Shown here: positions 17,565 to 26,810 of the stretch, piece after piece | Layout of the letters: every line of letters begins with the position of its first letter | How positions within the stretch are numbered: the stretch's first letter is position 1 | Assembly: GCA_009909005.1 (NCBI GenBank) | Contig: JAAAOG010000152.1 | Location: 1-64,000, forward strand | Length of the DNA stretch: 64,000 nt | DNA from: Alphaproteobacteria bacterium | GTDB taxonomy: Bacteria; Pseudomonadota; Alphaproteobacteria; DSM-16000; Inquilinaceae | Reading direction: 5' to 3' | Notes under the pieces: generated by a model | Told to the model about the DNA's origin: nothing | The model's database searches: none | Seen by the model: only the letters and a program-made list of their open reading frames with translations | Made by a program: the position numbers and the translations under genes

Positions 17565-18149
17565 TCAGCGGTTGCCGCCGGGCACCCAGAGGACGTCGCC
17601 ATCGCCGCGGGCATTCAGCCAGCGGGCCAGCACGAAGAAATGGTCGGACAGCCGGTTGACGAACCGCACGGCGATCGGGTTCACCGGCTCGACCTCGGCC
17701 AGAGCGGTCACGTCCCTTTCGGCCCGGCGCACCACCGTTCGGGCCAGATGAAGGTAGGTCGCGGCGGCCGACCCGCCGGGCAGCACGAAGCTCTTCAGCG
17801 GCGCGAGATCGGCATTCAGCCGATCGCACTCCTCCTCCAGCCGGGTGACCTGCGCCTCGATAATACGCAAAGGCGGGAATTCCGGGTTTTCCTTCTCCGG
17901 CGTGCAGAGATCCGCACCGAGATCGAACATGTCGTTCTGGATGCGCATCAGCATCTGGTCGATATCGGCCAGGTCGCCCCTCGCCTCCGGTCCCAGGTGC
18001 AGCCGGACCAGCCCGAGAATCGCATTGGCTTCGTCGACGGTGCCATAAGCGGTGACCCGGAGATCGTGTTTCGCAACCCGGGTGCCGTCGCCGAGCGAGG
18101 TCTTTCCCTTGTCACCGCCGCGCGTATAGATGCGGGTGAGTTGAACCAT
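17565..18149 (-). CDS. Cob(I)yrinic acid a,c-diamide adenosyltransferase, PduO type
   Basis: A 194-residue PduO/MMAB-type ATP:corrinoid adenosyltransferase that attaches the adenosyl group to cobalt in coenzyme B12 metabolism. The N-terminal ATP motif YTRGGDKGKTSLGDG-RV and the C-terminal NRLSDHFFVLARWLN are diagnostic. TAYGTVDEANAILGL is also conserved. It lies 58 bases downstream of a HIG1-like small gene on the same strand, an arrangement often seen in alphaproteobacteria. Length is normal. Confidence 0.95.
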   Translation of the reverse strand: MVQLTRIYTRGGDKGKTSLGDGTRVAKHDLRVTAYGTVDEANAILGLVRLHLGPEARGDLADIDQMLMRIQNDMFDLGADLCTPEKENPEFPPLRIIEAQVTRLEEECDRLNADLAPLKSFVLPGGSAAATYLHLARTVVRRAERDVTALAEVEPVNPIAVRFVNRLSDHFFVLARWLNARGDGDVLWVPGGNR

Positions 18150-18207
18150 CGGAAAAAACCTCCTTCGTCCGGATCACGCCGACGGACAAGCCGGGATTGC
18201 AAGGTGA

Positions 18208-18402
18208 TCAGGCCATGGAGAGCATCGCTGCAGCAAAGAATGCCAGGGCAAGACCTTGGAAGATCACCCGGTACTGCATGAACTTGTTGCTTTTCCGGCC
18301 TTCCGTGTCCTTGCCGCCCGCCATGGCCACCAAGCCTCCAAACAGTGACACCAATACGGCGAGCATGGCAAGACCCATCAATACGAAGAAGACGATACCC
18401 AT
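18208..18402 (-). CDS. HIG1-like twin-helix small membrane protein
   Basis: A 64-residue protein with two hydrophobic helices separated by a polar loop (GGKDTEGRKSNKFMQYRVIFQG). The SNK-M-YRV-FQG loop matches bacterial twin-transmembrane/HIG1-domain proteins, whose eukaryotic relatives bind respiratory complexes. It sits upstream of the adenosyltransferase gene and probably shares its transcript. A GGGGGTC ribosome-binding sequence precedes the ATG. A TGACA-T-TGTCA palindrome lies upstream at 18425-18435. Confidence 0.75.
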   Translation of the reverse strand: MGIVFFVLMGLAMLAVLVSLFGGLVAMAGGKDTEGRKSNKFMQYRVIFQGLALAFFAAAMLSMA

Positions 18403-18532
18403 GTGGTGACCCCCAAATTTTCTGTGACATTGTCAATCATGGTCGCCGGCCCGAACGTTTCGAGCCGGTGCGACATACGGTCATAGTCGGTCGGGAAAGC
18501 CGGCTCGGACCGTCGTCCTTGCGTGCCCCGGC

Positions 18533-19552
18533 TCAGGCGCCGCCGCCACCGCGCGTCAGCTGCAGGAAAATATCTTCCAGGTCCGTCTGCTCGGTCGTCA
18601 GGTCGGCGATCCGGCAGCCCTGCGCCTGCAGCCCGTTCAGGATATCGCCGACCCGCGTTTCGCTCGGCCGGTACCGGACGACCAGACGATTGGGTTCAGG
18701 CAATTCGACGCAGCAGCCGGGCAGGCTGTCGGGCGGCTCGGCCAAGGCCTCCATCAGGATGACGATCAGCGATTTGCTGTCGACCCGGGCCAGCAGATTG
18801 GCTGTGGTGTCGCAGGCGACCACCCGCCCGTGATTGATAATGGCGATGCGATCGCAGAGTTCCTCTGCTTCCTCCAGATAATGGGTGGTCAGGAGCACGG
18901 TCGTGCCCGCGGCATTCAGTGCCCGGACCTGCGCCCAGAGCTGCTGGCGCAGTTCGACATCGACGCCCGCCGTCGGCTCGTCGAGCACCAGGACCGGCGG
19001 CGCATGTACCATCGCCTTGGCGACCATCAGCCGGCGGCGCATGCCGCCCGACAGGGTGCGGGCATAGGCGTTGGCCTTGTCGGTCAGCCCGACCAGCGCC
19101 AGGAGGTCTTCGGTGATCCGCTCGCGCCGCGGCACGCCATAGAGCCCCGCCTGCAGGTCGAGCAGTTCGCGCGGCGTGAAGAACGGGTCGATGTTCAGCT
19201 CCTGCGGCACCACCCCGATCGCGGCGCGGGCCTGGCGCGGCGTGGCATCGATGTCGAAGCCCCAGATCTGCGCGCTGCCGCCTGACTTGATCACCAGGCC
19301 GGCGAGGATGTTGATCAGGGTCGACTTGCCGGCGCCATTGGGCCCGAGCAGGCCGAAAAGAGAGCCGCGCGGGATGTCGAGATAGAGGTCCTTGAGCGCG
19401 TGCTTGGGGGGCGCCTTGCCCTCCCCCTTGTACGTCTTCTCCAGGGCGCGCACCGACACGGCCGCGGCCGGCAGGGAACCCGGCGCCGGCGCCGGACCGG
19501 TCTGTCCGCTTGGTCCGCTCTGTCCGCTGCGTTCGGCCGTGGCGAGGCTCAT
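18533..19552 (-). CDS. ABC-2 type ATP-binding protein without an adjacent permease
   Basis: A 339-residue cytoplasmic ATPase. The start at 19550-19552 follows GGGAGG. Motifs are Walker A LLGPNGAGKST, signature LSGGMRRRL, Walker B VLVLDEPTAGVD and the H-loop LTTHYLEEAEEL. It has the C-terminal extension of DrrA/NodI-like exporters (about residues 255-339) and a Gly/Pro/Ala-rich N-terminal tail before the first strand. Such ATPases energise drug, polysaccharide or lipid export through an ABC-2 permease. No permease gene flanks it here: the neighbours are tyrC and a HIG1-like gene. The substrate is unknown. Confidence 0.93.
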   Translation of the reverse strand: MSLATAERSGQSGPSGQTGPAPAPGSLPAAAVSVRALEKTYKGEGKAPPKHALKDLYLDIPRGSLFGLLGPNGAGKSTLINILAGLVIKSGGSAQIWGFDIDATPRQARAAIGVVPQELNIDPFFTPRELLDLQAGLYGVPRRERITEDLLALVGLTDKANAYARTLSGGMRRRLMVAKAMVHAPPVLVLDEPTAGVDVELRQQLWAQVRALNAAGTTVLLTTHYLEEAEELCDRIAIINHGRVVACDTTANLLARVDSKSLIVILMEALAEPPDSLPGCCVELPEPNRLVVRYRPSETRVGDILNGLQAQGCRIADLTTEQTDLEDIFLQLTRGGGGA

Positions 19553-19598
19553 CGGTCCTCCCGCCACGGCGGCCTGCCGCTGTCCGGAGCCGCACGCC

Positions 19599-20498
19599 TC
19601 ATGCCTGCCGGGCCTCGATGACGCGGCGGCGGATGTCGCGCGTGCGGGCGAACAGCTGCGCCAGGGTGTCGCCGTCGCCGCGCCGGATCGCCTTCTGCAG
19701 CGCCGTCAGGTCCTCGGAAAAACGCTGCATGATCTCCAGCGCCGCCTCCTTGTTGGACAGGAAGATGTCGCGCCACATCACCGGGTCGGAGGCGGCGATG
19801 CGGGTGAAGTCGCGAAAGCCGGAGGCCGAGAACTTGATCACCTCCTGCTTGATGTCCTCCCCCAGATCGTCGGCCGTCCCGACAATGGTGTACGCGATAA
19901 GGTGGGGCAGGTGCGACGTGATCGCCAGCACCCGGTCGTGATGATCGACGGACATTTCCTCGATCAGCGACCCCATGCCCCGCCACAGCGCCGCCAGCCG
20001 GTCGATTGCCGCACGGTCGGTGCCGGCGGGCGGCGTCAGGATGCACCAGCGCCCCTCGAACAGCTCGGCAAAGCCCGCTTCCGGGCCGGAATGCTCGGTG
20101 CCGGCCACCGGATGGGCGGGCACGAAATGGACGCCCCCGGGGACCAGCGGTGCCAGGTCGCGCACGACGCAGCCCTTCACCGAGCCGACATCGGTGAGCA
20201 CGGCCCCCGGCGCCAAAGCCGGTGCGATGGCGGTCGTCAGCGGCACATAAGCGCCGAGCGGCGCACAGAGCATCACGCAGTCGGCATCGATGACGGCTGC
20301 GGCCGGGTCGGCCTCCGCCCGGTCCACCAGCCCCAGTGCCAGTGCCGTCGCCCGCGTCCGCTCGGAGCGGGCATGGCCGACGATCTCGCCAACCAGGCCC
20401 CGGGCCCGCGCGGCGCGCGCCACGGAGGAGCCAATGAGTCCGATGCCGAGCAGGCACAGCCGCCGGAAGACCGGTTGGCCTTCGCCCCCTTCACTCAT
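19599..20498 (-). CDS. tyrC: Prephenate/arogenate dehydrogenase
   Basis: A 299-residue NAD(P)-dependent dehydrogenase that oxidatively decarboxylates prephenate or arogenate in tyrosine synthesis. The N-terminal Rossmann motif is LLGIGLIGSSVARA, followed by LTDVGSVKG and HFVPAHPVAGTEHSG, which are TyrA-family active-site motifs. The ATG overlaps the hisC stop (ATGA, 20495-20498), so translation is coupled. No chorismate mutase domain is fused; that activity is in the first gene of this operon. Confidence 0.95.
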   Translation of the reverse strand: MSEGGEGQPVFRRLCLLGIGLIGSSVARAARARGLVGEIVGHARSERTRATALALGLVDRAEADPAAAVIDADCVMLCAPLGAYVPLTTAIAPALAPGAVLTDVGSVKGCVVRDLAPLVPGGVHFVPAHPVAGTEHSGPEAGFAELFEGRWCILTPPAGTDRAAIDRLAALWRGMGSLIEEMSVDHHDRVLAITSHLPHLIAYTIVGTADDLGEDIKQEVIKFSASGFRDFTRIAASDPVMWRDIFLSNKEAALEIMQRFSEDLTALQKAIRRGDGDTLAQLFARTRDIRRRVIEARQA

Positions 20499-21610
20499 GC
20501 CGCCTCTCCCAGGAACGCGCCAACGGCATCGACCACGGCCGGCATATCCTCCGCCGTGCCGATGCTCATGCGCAGACAGTGCGGCAGGCCGTACGCCCCC
20601 ATCTGCCGGACCAGAATGCCGCGCTGCTTCAGCCAGAGGCGGGCCACTTCGGCCAGCTTTTCGGGCCGGCCACCGCGGCTGTCGGCCACGCCGGAAAAAT
20701 CGATCAGCAGGAAATTGGCGATCGAGGGATGGACGGTCAGCCCGAGGTCCCGCAAACGGCCGGCCGTCCAATCCCGCCAGCCCACGGCGTGAACACGGGC
20801 CGCCTCGGTAAAGGCCGTATCGGCAATCGCCGCGGCGCCCGCCGCCTGGGCCGGGGTGCTGACGTTGAACGGCCCGCGTACCCGGTTGAGCACATCGGCG
20901 ACGGGCGGCGGACAATAGGCCCAGCCGAGGCGCAGCGCACTCAACCCGTAGATCTTGGAGAACGTCCGGGTCATGACGACGTTCGTGGCGTCATGGACCA
21001 GCTCCATGCCGGAGCTGTACGCGTTGTCCGACACGTACTCGGCGTACGCCGCATCGACGACCAGAAGGACATGCTCCGGCAGATCGCCCCGGAGCCGGGC
21101 CAATGCCGCGGCGCTGACGAAGCTGCCGGTCGGATTGTTGGGATTGGCCAGAAAAACCAGCCGCGTCCGCGCGCTGACATGCTCGAGCAGGACGTCGACA
21201 TCGGCGCAGAGGTCCGTCTCGGGCGCCGCGACGGGCCGCGCGCCGGCCGCCTTTGCCGAAATCGCGTACATCAGGAAACCGTGGGCGCTGTGCAGGACCT
21301 CGTCGCCCGGCCCGGCATAGGCGTTGATGAGCAGCGCGATCAATTCGTCCGAGCCGGCACCGCAGACGATCCGCGCCGGGTCGAGATCATGGCGGGCAGC
21401 GATGGCGGCCCGCAGGGCGACGGCCCCGCCGTCGGGATAGCGGTGCAGCGCGCCGGCGAGGTCGGAATAGGCCGCAACCGCCTGCGGGCTCGGTCCCAGG
21501 GGGCTTTCGTTCGAGGCGAGGCGGATGACCCGCTCGGCATCGGCCCGGCTCTCTCCACCGATGTAGGGCGCAATCTCCAGGACGCCCGGCCGCGGTGTCG
21601 GAAGTGCCAT
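20495..21610 (-). CDS. hisC: Histidinol-phosphate / aromatic aminotransferase (HisC family)
   Basis: A 371-residue PLP enzyme of the HisC family. [13 protein letters not shown] opens the fold, [10 protein letters not shown] binds the cofactor region, and K219 in [16 protein letters not shown] is the likely PLP lysine. Because it lies between chorismate mutase and prephenate dehydrogenase genes, it may act mainly on prephenate or aromatic keto acids; HisC2-type enzymes of alphaproteobacteria are often found in this position. The substrate cannot be read from sequence alone. It starts one base beyond the upstream gene's stop codon. Confidence 0.92.
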   Translation of the reverse strand: MALPTPRPGVLEIAPYIGGESRADAERVIRLASNESPLGPSPQAVAAYSDLAGALHRYPDGGAVALRAAIAARHDLDPARIVCGAGSDELIALLINAYAGPGDEVLHSAHGFLMYAISAKAAGARPVAAPETDLCADVDVLLEHVSARTRLVFLANPNNPTGSFVSAAALARLRGDLPEHVLLVVDAAYAEYVSDNAYSSGMELVHDATNVVMTRTFSKIYGLSALRLGWAYCPPPVADVLNRVRGPFNVSTPAQAAGAAAIADTAFTEAARVHAVGWRDWTAGRLRDLGLTVHPSIANFLLIDFSGVADSRGGRPEKLAEVARLWLKQRGILVRQMGAYGLPHCLRMSIGTAEDMPAVVDAVGAFLGEAA

Positions 21611-21611
21611 C

Positions 21612-22490
21612 TCAGCCCTTGTCCTTCTGCAGATCGGACGCCGGCAGCGGCATGCCGAAACCGCCGATCGGCAGGACCGTCTTGCCGACGCCGCCCAGCC
21701 GGTCCGAGAGCCGCGCCAGGCGCAGATCGTCATCGCCGATGAAGTCGACCACCTCGACCAGGTGCACCATGCCCGCGGCATCCTGCCCGACACCCGGACC
21801 GCAGCTCCAGAAGGCCACGGGGTGGAAGCCGGCCCGCTCGACCAGGTCCTTCAACCGGCTGCGGCTGACCGCTTCCGCCAGCTCGATACCGATCAGGCTG
21901 TGGTCGTCCCCCGTCGGTTCGAGGGGCAGCTGGCCGACGGCCAGGGCGCGCCGGGACTCGGTCCGCTGCGCCTGCATAACGGGGAGGCGGGAAATCACCC
22001 GAGGCCGCTTGCCATTGCCGGCCACCAGCGCCCGCCACCAGGGATCCACTTCCCGATCGTCCGGCCAGGGCACGACGGCGACCGTCGCCTTGCCGTCGAG
22101 GACCAGGCGGACGGCCTGGATCGGCGCCGCCACCGCGGTGATCGGGGTCAGGCTGCCGTAATGGTCCCGCGCCATATCCCACAAGTCCCGCGTTTCCGCG
22201 GTGACGGAAACGGCGACGGCAAAGGGGCTCTGCAGGCGATTGAAGCAGCCGAAAAGCTCGCGCCAGAGCCTGACGACCACGGACAGCGGGAACGAGCCGT
22301 CATGGCGGTCGGCCAGGCGCTTCAGGATCTGCGATTCCCGGGACGGCCGCATGGACGAGCCGCCCGCCCCCTTGGCCTGAGCGATCTCCTTGACGAGCGC
22401 GGCGCGGCGCATCAGCAGATCGTGGATCGTGTCGTCGATCCGGTCGACCTCCCGGCGCAGGGACTCGAGTCTGGTGGGTTCCGCTTCCAT
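21612..22490 (-). CDS. Chorismate mutase with a divergent C-terminal domain
   Basis: A 292-residue protein. Residues ~1-85 form an AroQ-type chorismate mutase ([23 protein letters not shown], with RESQILKRL). The rest has a few segments like a small-molecule binding domain ([40 protein letters not shown]), but I cannot see the TRF motif of prephenate dehydratase. It may be a degenerate prephenate dehydratase/regulatory part, so phenylalanine synthesis would need another gene. The ATG at 22488-22490 agrees with a promoter at 22522-22550. It heads the operon with hisC and tyrC. Confidence 0.82.
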   Translation of the reverse strand: MEAEPTRLESLRREVDRIDDTIHDLLMRRAALVKEIAQAKGAGGSSMRPSRESQILKRLADRHDGSFPLSVVVRLWRELFGCFNRLQSPFAVAVSVTAETRDLWDMARDHYGSLTPITAVAAPIQAVRLVLDGKATVAVVPWPDDREVDPWWRALVAGNGKRPRVISRLPVMQAQRTESRRALAVGQLPLEPTGDDHSLIGIELAEAVSRSRLKDLVERAGFHPVAFWSCGPGVGQDAAGMVHLVEVVDFIGDDDLRLARLSDRLGGVGKTVLPIGGFGMPLPASDLQKDKG

Positions 22491-22521
22491 ATACAGCGAG
22501 CATCTAACCGTTTGTGCACCG

Positions 22522-22550
22522 GGTCTAGTCCGCATGACCGGCGAATGCAA
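22522..22550 (-). promoter_or_regulatory. Sigma70-type promoter for the chorismate mutase-hisC-tyrC operon
   Basis: Read on the minus strand: TTGCAT, 17-base spacer, TAGACC. The predicted start point is near 22515, about 25 bases before the ATG at 22490. This supports that start over the upstream in-frame ATGs, which lie inside or before the promoter. Confidence 0.55.
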
Positions 22551-22575
22551 AAAGAATCCCGCCGGCCCAAGACCA

Positions 22576-22604
22576 TTGACATGGGCCGCCAGCGGTCCCT
22601 AGCT
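22576..22604 (+). promoter_or_regulatory. Sigma70-type promoter for metXW
   Basis: TTGACA (22576-22581), 17-base spacer, CTAGCT (22599-22604). The start point would be near 22611, leaving a leader of about 24 bases. That is too short for a SAM riboswitch, and I see none. Confidence 0.6.
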
Positions 22605-22634
22605 ACTGCGCTCTCCAATCCTTTGGCAAGGCGA

Positions 22635-23873
22635 ATGGACGCAATGACGGCGACGGAGAGCCGGCCGCCCCTCACCGGCGACGGCACGACATCGTCACCC
22701 CTCGATCACAGCCAGCGCCTGGTGGTGCCGGTCGCGGAGCCGATGCCGCTCGACTGCGGGACTCCGCTTGCCCCGATCGTCATCGCTTACCGCACCTATG
22801 GCAAGCTCAATGCCGACCGGTCGAACGCCATTCTGATCTGCCATGCGCTGACCGGGGATCAGTTCGTTGCCGATCGCCACCCGGTGACCGGCAAGCCGGG
22901 CTGGTGGGGCCATATGATCGGGCCGGGCCGGCCCATCGATACCGACCGCTATTTCGTCATCTGCCCGAATGCCCTGGGCGGCTGCATGGGCACCACCGGC
23001 CCCAATTCCATCGATCCGGCGACCGGCGCGCCCTATGCCCTCGATTTCCCGGTGATCACGATCGGCGATATGGTCCGGGCGCAAAAGTTGCTGGTCGATG
23101 CGCTGGGGATCGATCAGCTGTTCTGCGTCATCGGCGGCTCGATGGGCGGGATGCAGGTTCTGCAATGGGCCGCCGACTATCCCGATTCGGTTTTCGGCGC
23201 AATTCCCATTGCTACCTCGTGGCGGCACACGGCCCAGAACATCGCTTTCCACGAGGTCGGCCGGCAGGCCATCATGAGCGATCCCGACTGGCACGAGGGC
23301 AATTACGACCGATTCGGCGTGCGGCCGACCCGTGGTCTGGCCATCGCGCGGATGGCGGCGCATGTGACCTATCTGTCGGAAACCGCCCTGCACCGGAAAT
23401 TCGGCCGCAGCCTGCAGGACCGCAAGATGCTGAGCTTCGGTTTCGGCGCCGATTTTCAGGTGGAAAGCTATCTCCGCCACCAGGGAATCACCTTCGTCGA
23501 CCGGTTCGATGCAAATTCCTATCTCTACATGACCCGGGCGATGGACTATTTCGACCTGGCATTGGGTCATGGCGGCCGGCTCACGCCGGTATTTCTGGGA
23601 ACGCCCACCCGGTTCTGCATCGTTTCCTTTACCAGCGACTGGCTGTTCCCAACAAGCGAGAGCCGCCAGATTGTCCATGCGCTCAATGCCGTCGCGGCCA
23701 ATGTCAGCTTTGTCGAAATCGAGAGCGACAAAGGCCATGATGCCTTTCTGCTCGACGAGCCGGAGTTTCTGCGGGTCCTGCACGGGTTTCTCGACGGCCT
23801 GGCCGAGCATCGTGGCCTCGGCCCGGCAGACACCGGCCCGGATCCCGATTCCCGGGCCGCAGGTCAACCATGA
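22635..23873 (+). CDS. metX: Homoserine O-acetyltransferase (or succinyltransferase), MetX
   Basis: A 412-residue alpha/beta-hydrolase acyltransferase that activates homoserine for methionine synthesis. It has the nucleophile motif [36 protein letters not shown] near the N-terminus, the Asp-containing [12 protein letters not shown] and the catalytic His in [14 protein letters not shown] start at the ATG 22635-22637 after AAGGCG; a second ATG at 22644 is possible. MetX family members can use acetyl- or succinyl-CoA and the sequence alone does not settle which. It overlaps metW by four bases. Confidence 0.95.
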   Translation: MDAMTATESRPPLTGDGTTSSPLDHSQRLVVPVAEPMPLDCGTPLAPIVIAYRTYGKLNADRSNAILICHALTGDQFVADRHPVTGKPGWWGHMIGPGRPIDTDRYFVICPNALGGCMGTTGPNSIDPATGAPYALDFPVITIGDMVRAQKLLVDALGIDQLFCVIGGSMGGMQVLQWAADYPDSVFGAIPIATSWRHTAQNIAFHEVGRQAIMSDPDWHEGNYDRFGVRPTRGLAIARMAAHVTYLSETALHRKFGRSLQDRKMLSFGFGADFQVESYLRHQGITFVDRFDANSYLYMTRAMDYFDLALGHGGRLTPVFLGTPTRFCIVSFTSDWLFPTSESRQIVHALNAVAANVSFVEIESDKGHDAFLLDEPEFLRVLHGFLDGLAEHRGLGPADTGPDPDSRAAGQP

Positions 23874-24526
23874 CGCAGGGCGGCGTTTCCGATGTCGTGG
23901 ATGCGGTGAGCGAAAACGGCTCGCCGCTGCGCCGCGATCTGGCCCTGATCGCCGAGATGATCCCGCCGGGCAGCCGGGTTCTGGACATCGGCTGCGCCGA
24001 GGGCGATCTGCTGCACCATCTCTGGCATGACAAGCATATTGACGGCCGCGGCATCGAACTCTCGCAGGCCGGCGTCCATGCCTGCGTCAGCCGCGGCTTG
24101 TCGGTCATTCAGGGCGATGCGGACACCGACCTTATCGATTACCCCGACCTGTCCTTCGATTATGCCGTGCTGAGCCAGACACTCCAGGCAACCCGCAGCC
24201 CGAGGGACGTGCTGGACAATCTCGTCCGCATCGGCCGCCATGCCATCGTCAGCGTTCCCAATTTCGGCTATTGGCGGGTCCGTTTGGCTCTTCTCTTCCG
24301 CGGACGCATGCCGGTCACGCCGAACCTGCCCTTCTCCTGGTTCGACACGCCCAACATCCATCTCTGCACGATTTCCGACCTGACCGCCCTCTGCGCCGAC
24401 ATGGAAATCATCATCGAGCGCAGCCTCATCATGTTTCCCAGGGGGGTCGCAAAGCCTATGGCCCCGCAATGGCTGGCCAACCTCCTTGGCGAGGGTGCAA
24501 TTTTTCTGCTGAAAAAGGCGCGATAG
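23870..24526 (+). CDS. metW: MetW, methionine biosynthesis partner of MetX
   Basis: A 218-residue SAM-methyltransferase-fold protein. [15 protein letters not shown] is the SAM-binding loop, and [15 protein letters not shown] and [20 protein letters not shown] are signature MetW segments. MetW binds and stimulates MetX in bacteria that carry the pair. The ATG overlaps the metX stop (ATGA, 23870-23873), indicating coupled translation. The fold looks intact; whether it has methyltransferase activity is unclear. Confidence 0.95.
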   Translation: MTQGGVSDVVDAVSENGSPLRRDLALIAEMIPPGSRVLDIGCAEGDLLHHLWHDKHIDGRGIELSQAGVHACVSRGLSVIQGDADTDLIDYPDLSFDYAVLSQTLQATRSPRDVLDNLVRIGRHAIVSVPNFGYWRVRLALLFRGRMPVTPNLPFSWFDTPNIHLCTISDLTALCADMEIIIERSLIMFPRGVAKPMAPQWLANLLGEGAIFLLKKAR

Positions 24527-24605
24527 ACGGCGACCGAACACACTGCGGCGGTCGAAACTGGAATATCCGTGCGCAATTTCACAAGCCCGCCGACTGCCCA
24601 TAAAG

Positions 24606-24620
24606 GCTAATTGAATTAGC
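24606..24620. promoter_or_regulatory. Perfect AT-rich palindrome, likely operator of the efflux gene
   Basis: GCTAATT-G-AATTAGC is a perfect 7+1+7 inverted repeat in otherwise GC-rich DNA. It overlaps a possible -35 (TTGAAT, 24611-24616) followed at 16 bases by TAAACT (24633-24638), about 130 bases before the MFS start. It looks like a repressor or LysR-type site. No regulator gene is adjacent. Confidence 0.55.
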
Positions 24621-24756
24621 GGTCTTGGCGGGTAAACTCCCCACATCCGGTGCAGACGGCACGGGCGGAAACGGGGGACCGGCAACCGCTGGGTCTTCGC
24701 GCCCCTTCCCCGTCCGGCCATCGGCGCCGCGCGTCAACCCAGGGCCGGGAGCCACG

Positions 24757-25977
24757 ATGCACGTCGTGCGAGGAAAACCGCCGCTCGTCCTTCTGGTCGC
24801 ACTCGCCGCTCTCGGACCGCTGGCGTTCAATATCTTCATTCCCTCCATGCCCGGCCTCGTCGCGGCCTTCGCCGTCGAGTACGGCACGGTCCAACTGACC
24901 CTCAGCCTCTATCTGGTCGGCTTCGGGCTGTCTCAGCTGGTGATGGGACCGGTCTCGGACCAATTGGGCCGGCGCCCGGTCGTACTGGCGGGCCTCGCTC
25001 TCTTCCTGACGGGAACAGTCACGGCGCTGCTGGCCGCCAGTATCGAGCAGCTGATCTTCGGCCGGATCCTGCAGGCGGCAGGCAGTTGCGCCGGTGTGGT
25101 CCTGGTCCGGGCCATCGTCCGGGACATCTATGACCGTGACCACGCCGCCAGCATGATCGCCTATATCGTCATGGCGATGGTCATGGCGCCGATGTTCGCC
25201 CCGCTGCTCGGCGGACTTCTTGAATCGCGCTTCGACTGGCGGGCCGGATTCGGTCTGGTGCTCAGCGTCGGCCTTGCCGTCGCTGCCTGGAGCTGGCTGG
25301 CCTTGCCCGAAACCAGCCGATACCGAGGGGGCGGCACCACACCGGGAGCCGTCATCGCCGGCTATGCACGCCTGCTGCGCTCGCCCCTGTTTCGCGGCTA
25401 TATGCTGCAAACGGCGTTCGGCTCGGGGTGCTTTTTCGCCTTTATGGCGGGAGCGCCGCTGCTCACCATCGAGGCCCTGGGCGCCGACCCGGCGGTCTAC
25501 GGCCTGGCGATGCTGCTGCCCGGCTGCGCTTATATGTTGGCCAATTTCGTTGCCGGCCGGCTGTCATCCCGGCGCGGCGTGCAGGCGATGCTGGAAATCG
25601 GCTGCCTGATCACCCTGGCGGGTGGTCTGCTCCTCTTTGCGGCGGCCGTTATCCTGCCGCTGAGCCTGATTTCGCTCTTCGGGCCGATGGCTGTCTTCGC
25701 CTTCGGCAACGGAATCAACCTTCCGAACAGTACGGCGGGCGCGGTCAGCGTCGATCCGACGCGGGCCGGGGCCGCCAGCGCGTTGTCCGGTTTCTGCCAG
25801 ATGTCCTTCGGTGCCCTGGTCGCATTGCTGGTCGGCGCCACCACGACGGTCTCGGCCGTGCCGATGGCGGCCGTGGTCGCCGTATGCGCCGTCAGCCAAT
25901 ATCTCGCCCTGATCGCCGTGAAGCGGGCGGCGACGGCCGGCGTTTCCGAAAGCCGGACCGCGACGGCCGCGGAATAG
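24757..25977 (+). CDS. Bcr/CflA-type MFS drug efflux transporter
   Basis: A 406-residue major facilitator with about 12 membrane segments. The N-terminus (LGPLAFNIFIPSMPGL), GPVSDQLGRRPVVLAG (MFS motif A) and RILQAAGSCAGVVLVRAIVRDIYDR are characteristic of the Bcr/CflA drug:proton antiporters. The start follows CGGGAGCCACG. A promoter with an overlapping palindrome lies upstream, so the gene is probably repressed until induced. The substrate cannot be inferred. Confidence 0.92.
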   Translation: MHVVRGKPPLVLLVALAALGPLAFNIFIPSMPGLVAAFAVEYGTVQLTLSLYLVGFGLSQLVMGPVSDQLGRRPVVLAGLALFLTGTVTALLAASIEQLIFGRILQAAGSCAGVVLVRAIVRDIYDRDHAASMIAYIVMAMVMAPMFAPLLGGLLESRFDWRAGFGLVLSVGLAVAAWSWLALPETSRYRGGGTTPGAVIAGYARLLRSPLFRGYMLQTAFGSGCFFAFMAGAPLLTIEALGADPAVYGLAMLLPGCAYMLANFVAGRLSSRRGVQAMLEIGCLITLAGGLLLFAAAVILPLSLISLFGPMAVFAFGNGINLPNSTAGAVSVDPTRAGAASALSGFCQMSFGALVALLVGATTTVSAVPMAAVVAVCAVSQYLALIAVKRAATAGVSESRTATAAE

Positions 25978-25982
25978 CGCTC

Positions 25983-26390
25983 CTAGTCGGACCCGCGCAT
26001 GCCCTGCAGCAGAGCCTGGCGGCGGAGCCGTGCCGGCGGCACGTAATCCGCTTTCGGATCGACGATATGGGCGTGCTTTTCCATCACCGCATGAAGCGCC
26101 GCCGAGGCGCCCGGCTCGCGGTGCACTCCGTACAGGGCGCGGCTGTATTCGCGATAGGTCAAGGTCAGAACATAGGGCGGGTGCTGGCCGCATTCGTCGG
26201 CGACGACCGCACAGACCTCATGCGGGATCGCTGCGAATGCTGTTTCGAGATCATGATCGGCCACCTGAAAATCATCGAGGTCCGGCGAGGTGAACACATG
26301 CACGTCGCCGACCATGTGGTGCGCAATCCGCACCCGGCTCGGCGGCGCCCCATTGCCCCGGCCATATTCGGTTTGACTATCGATCGTCAT
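25983..26390 (-). CDS. Hypothetical protein, 135 residues
   Basis: I do not recognise this family. It starts after AAGGAGT at 26388-26390 and ends five bases from the MFS stop on the opposite strand. It is soluble and acidic in the middle (FTSPDLDDFQVADHDLETAFAAIPHEVCAVV), with a conserved-looking YVLTLTYREYSRALYG segment and several His residues (MEKHAHIVDPKADYVPPARLRRQ). The good ribosome-binding site and the GC-rich third positions suggest a real gene. The function is unknown. Confidence 0.65.
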   Translation of the reverse strand: MTIDSQTEYGRGNGAPPSRVRIAHHMVGDVHVFTSPDLDDFQVADHDLETAFAAIPHEVCAVVADECGQHPPYVLTLTYREYSRALYGVHREPGASAALHAVMEKHAHIVDPKADYVPPARLRRQALLQGMRGSD

Positions 26391-26810
26391 AGGGACACTC
26401 CTTCTGCGCCCGGCCGATTCGGCAGGCCGGTGCGGGGTGAAAGGCGTCACGCCGCTTCGGAGCATTTCCTCAATCCTCTTTTCTGGTGCCGGTCACCCGG
26501 ACGCCGGAGCATCGACCGGCTTCCCGGCTTTGTGCTGCAGCGCAGTATTCACATGATCACACTACGCGGATCCTACCAGGGCCGATATTTACAAATGTAT
26601 TGAAATGCCATGACGAGACGGCATGGCACCCATACGTGCCGTGCTCTCCGGGCGGGGGCGCGGTCCTGCCGCGCTCCAGGCCCGCGGGCGTTCCCCGTAT
26701 CGGCTTGGCGGTCCTTGGTGAAACCGCTCCGTCGCGCCCTATGTTGACAGTCCAAGAGCCGCCGGCGCCCACGCCATTTCGTCACTCCCCGGAGCACCGA
26801 GCCGTCTGCC
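26391..26810. promoter_or_regulatory. Divergent intergenic region between the hypothetical gene and pmbA
   Basis: 420 bases without a credible gene. It contains an AT-rich patch (26560-26605) and a 23-base inverted repeat, TGCCATG (26606-26612) and CATGGCA (26622-26628), separated by nine bases. It resembles a dimeric repressor site or an RNA hairpin. No clear -35/-10 pair could be assigned to pmbA. Confidence 0.4.

Noticed and set aside
18425-18435. TGACATTGTCA as an FNR/FixK box for the HIG1-like gene
   Set aside because: The spacing between half sites is one base instead of four, and it does not align with a -35/-10 pair, so it does not fit the FNR consensus.
22491-22634. SAM riboswitch before metX
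   Set aside because: The promoter leaves only a ~24-base leader, too short for any SAM riboswitch, and no matching structure was seen.
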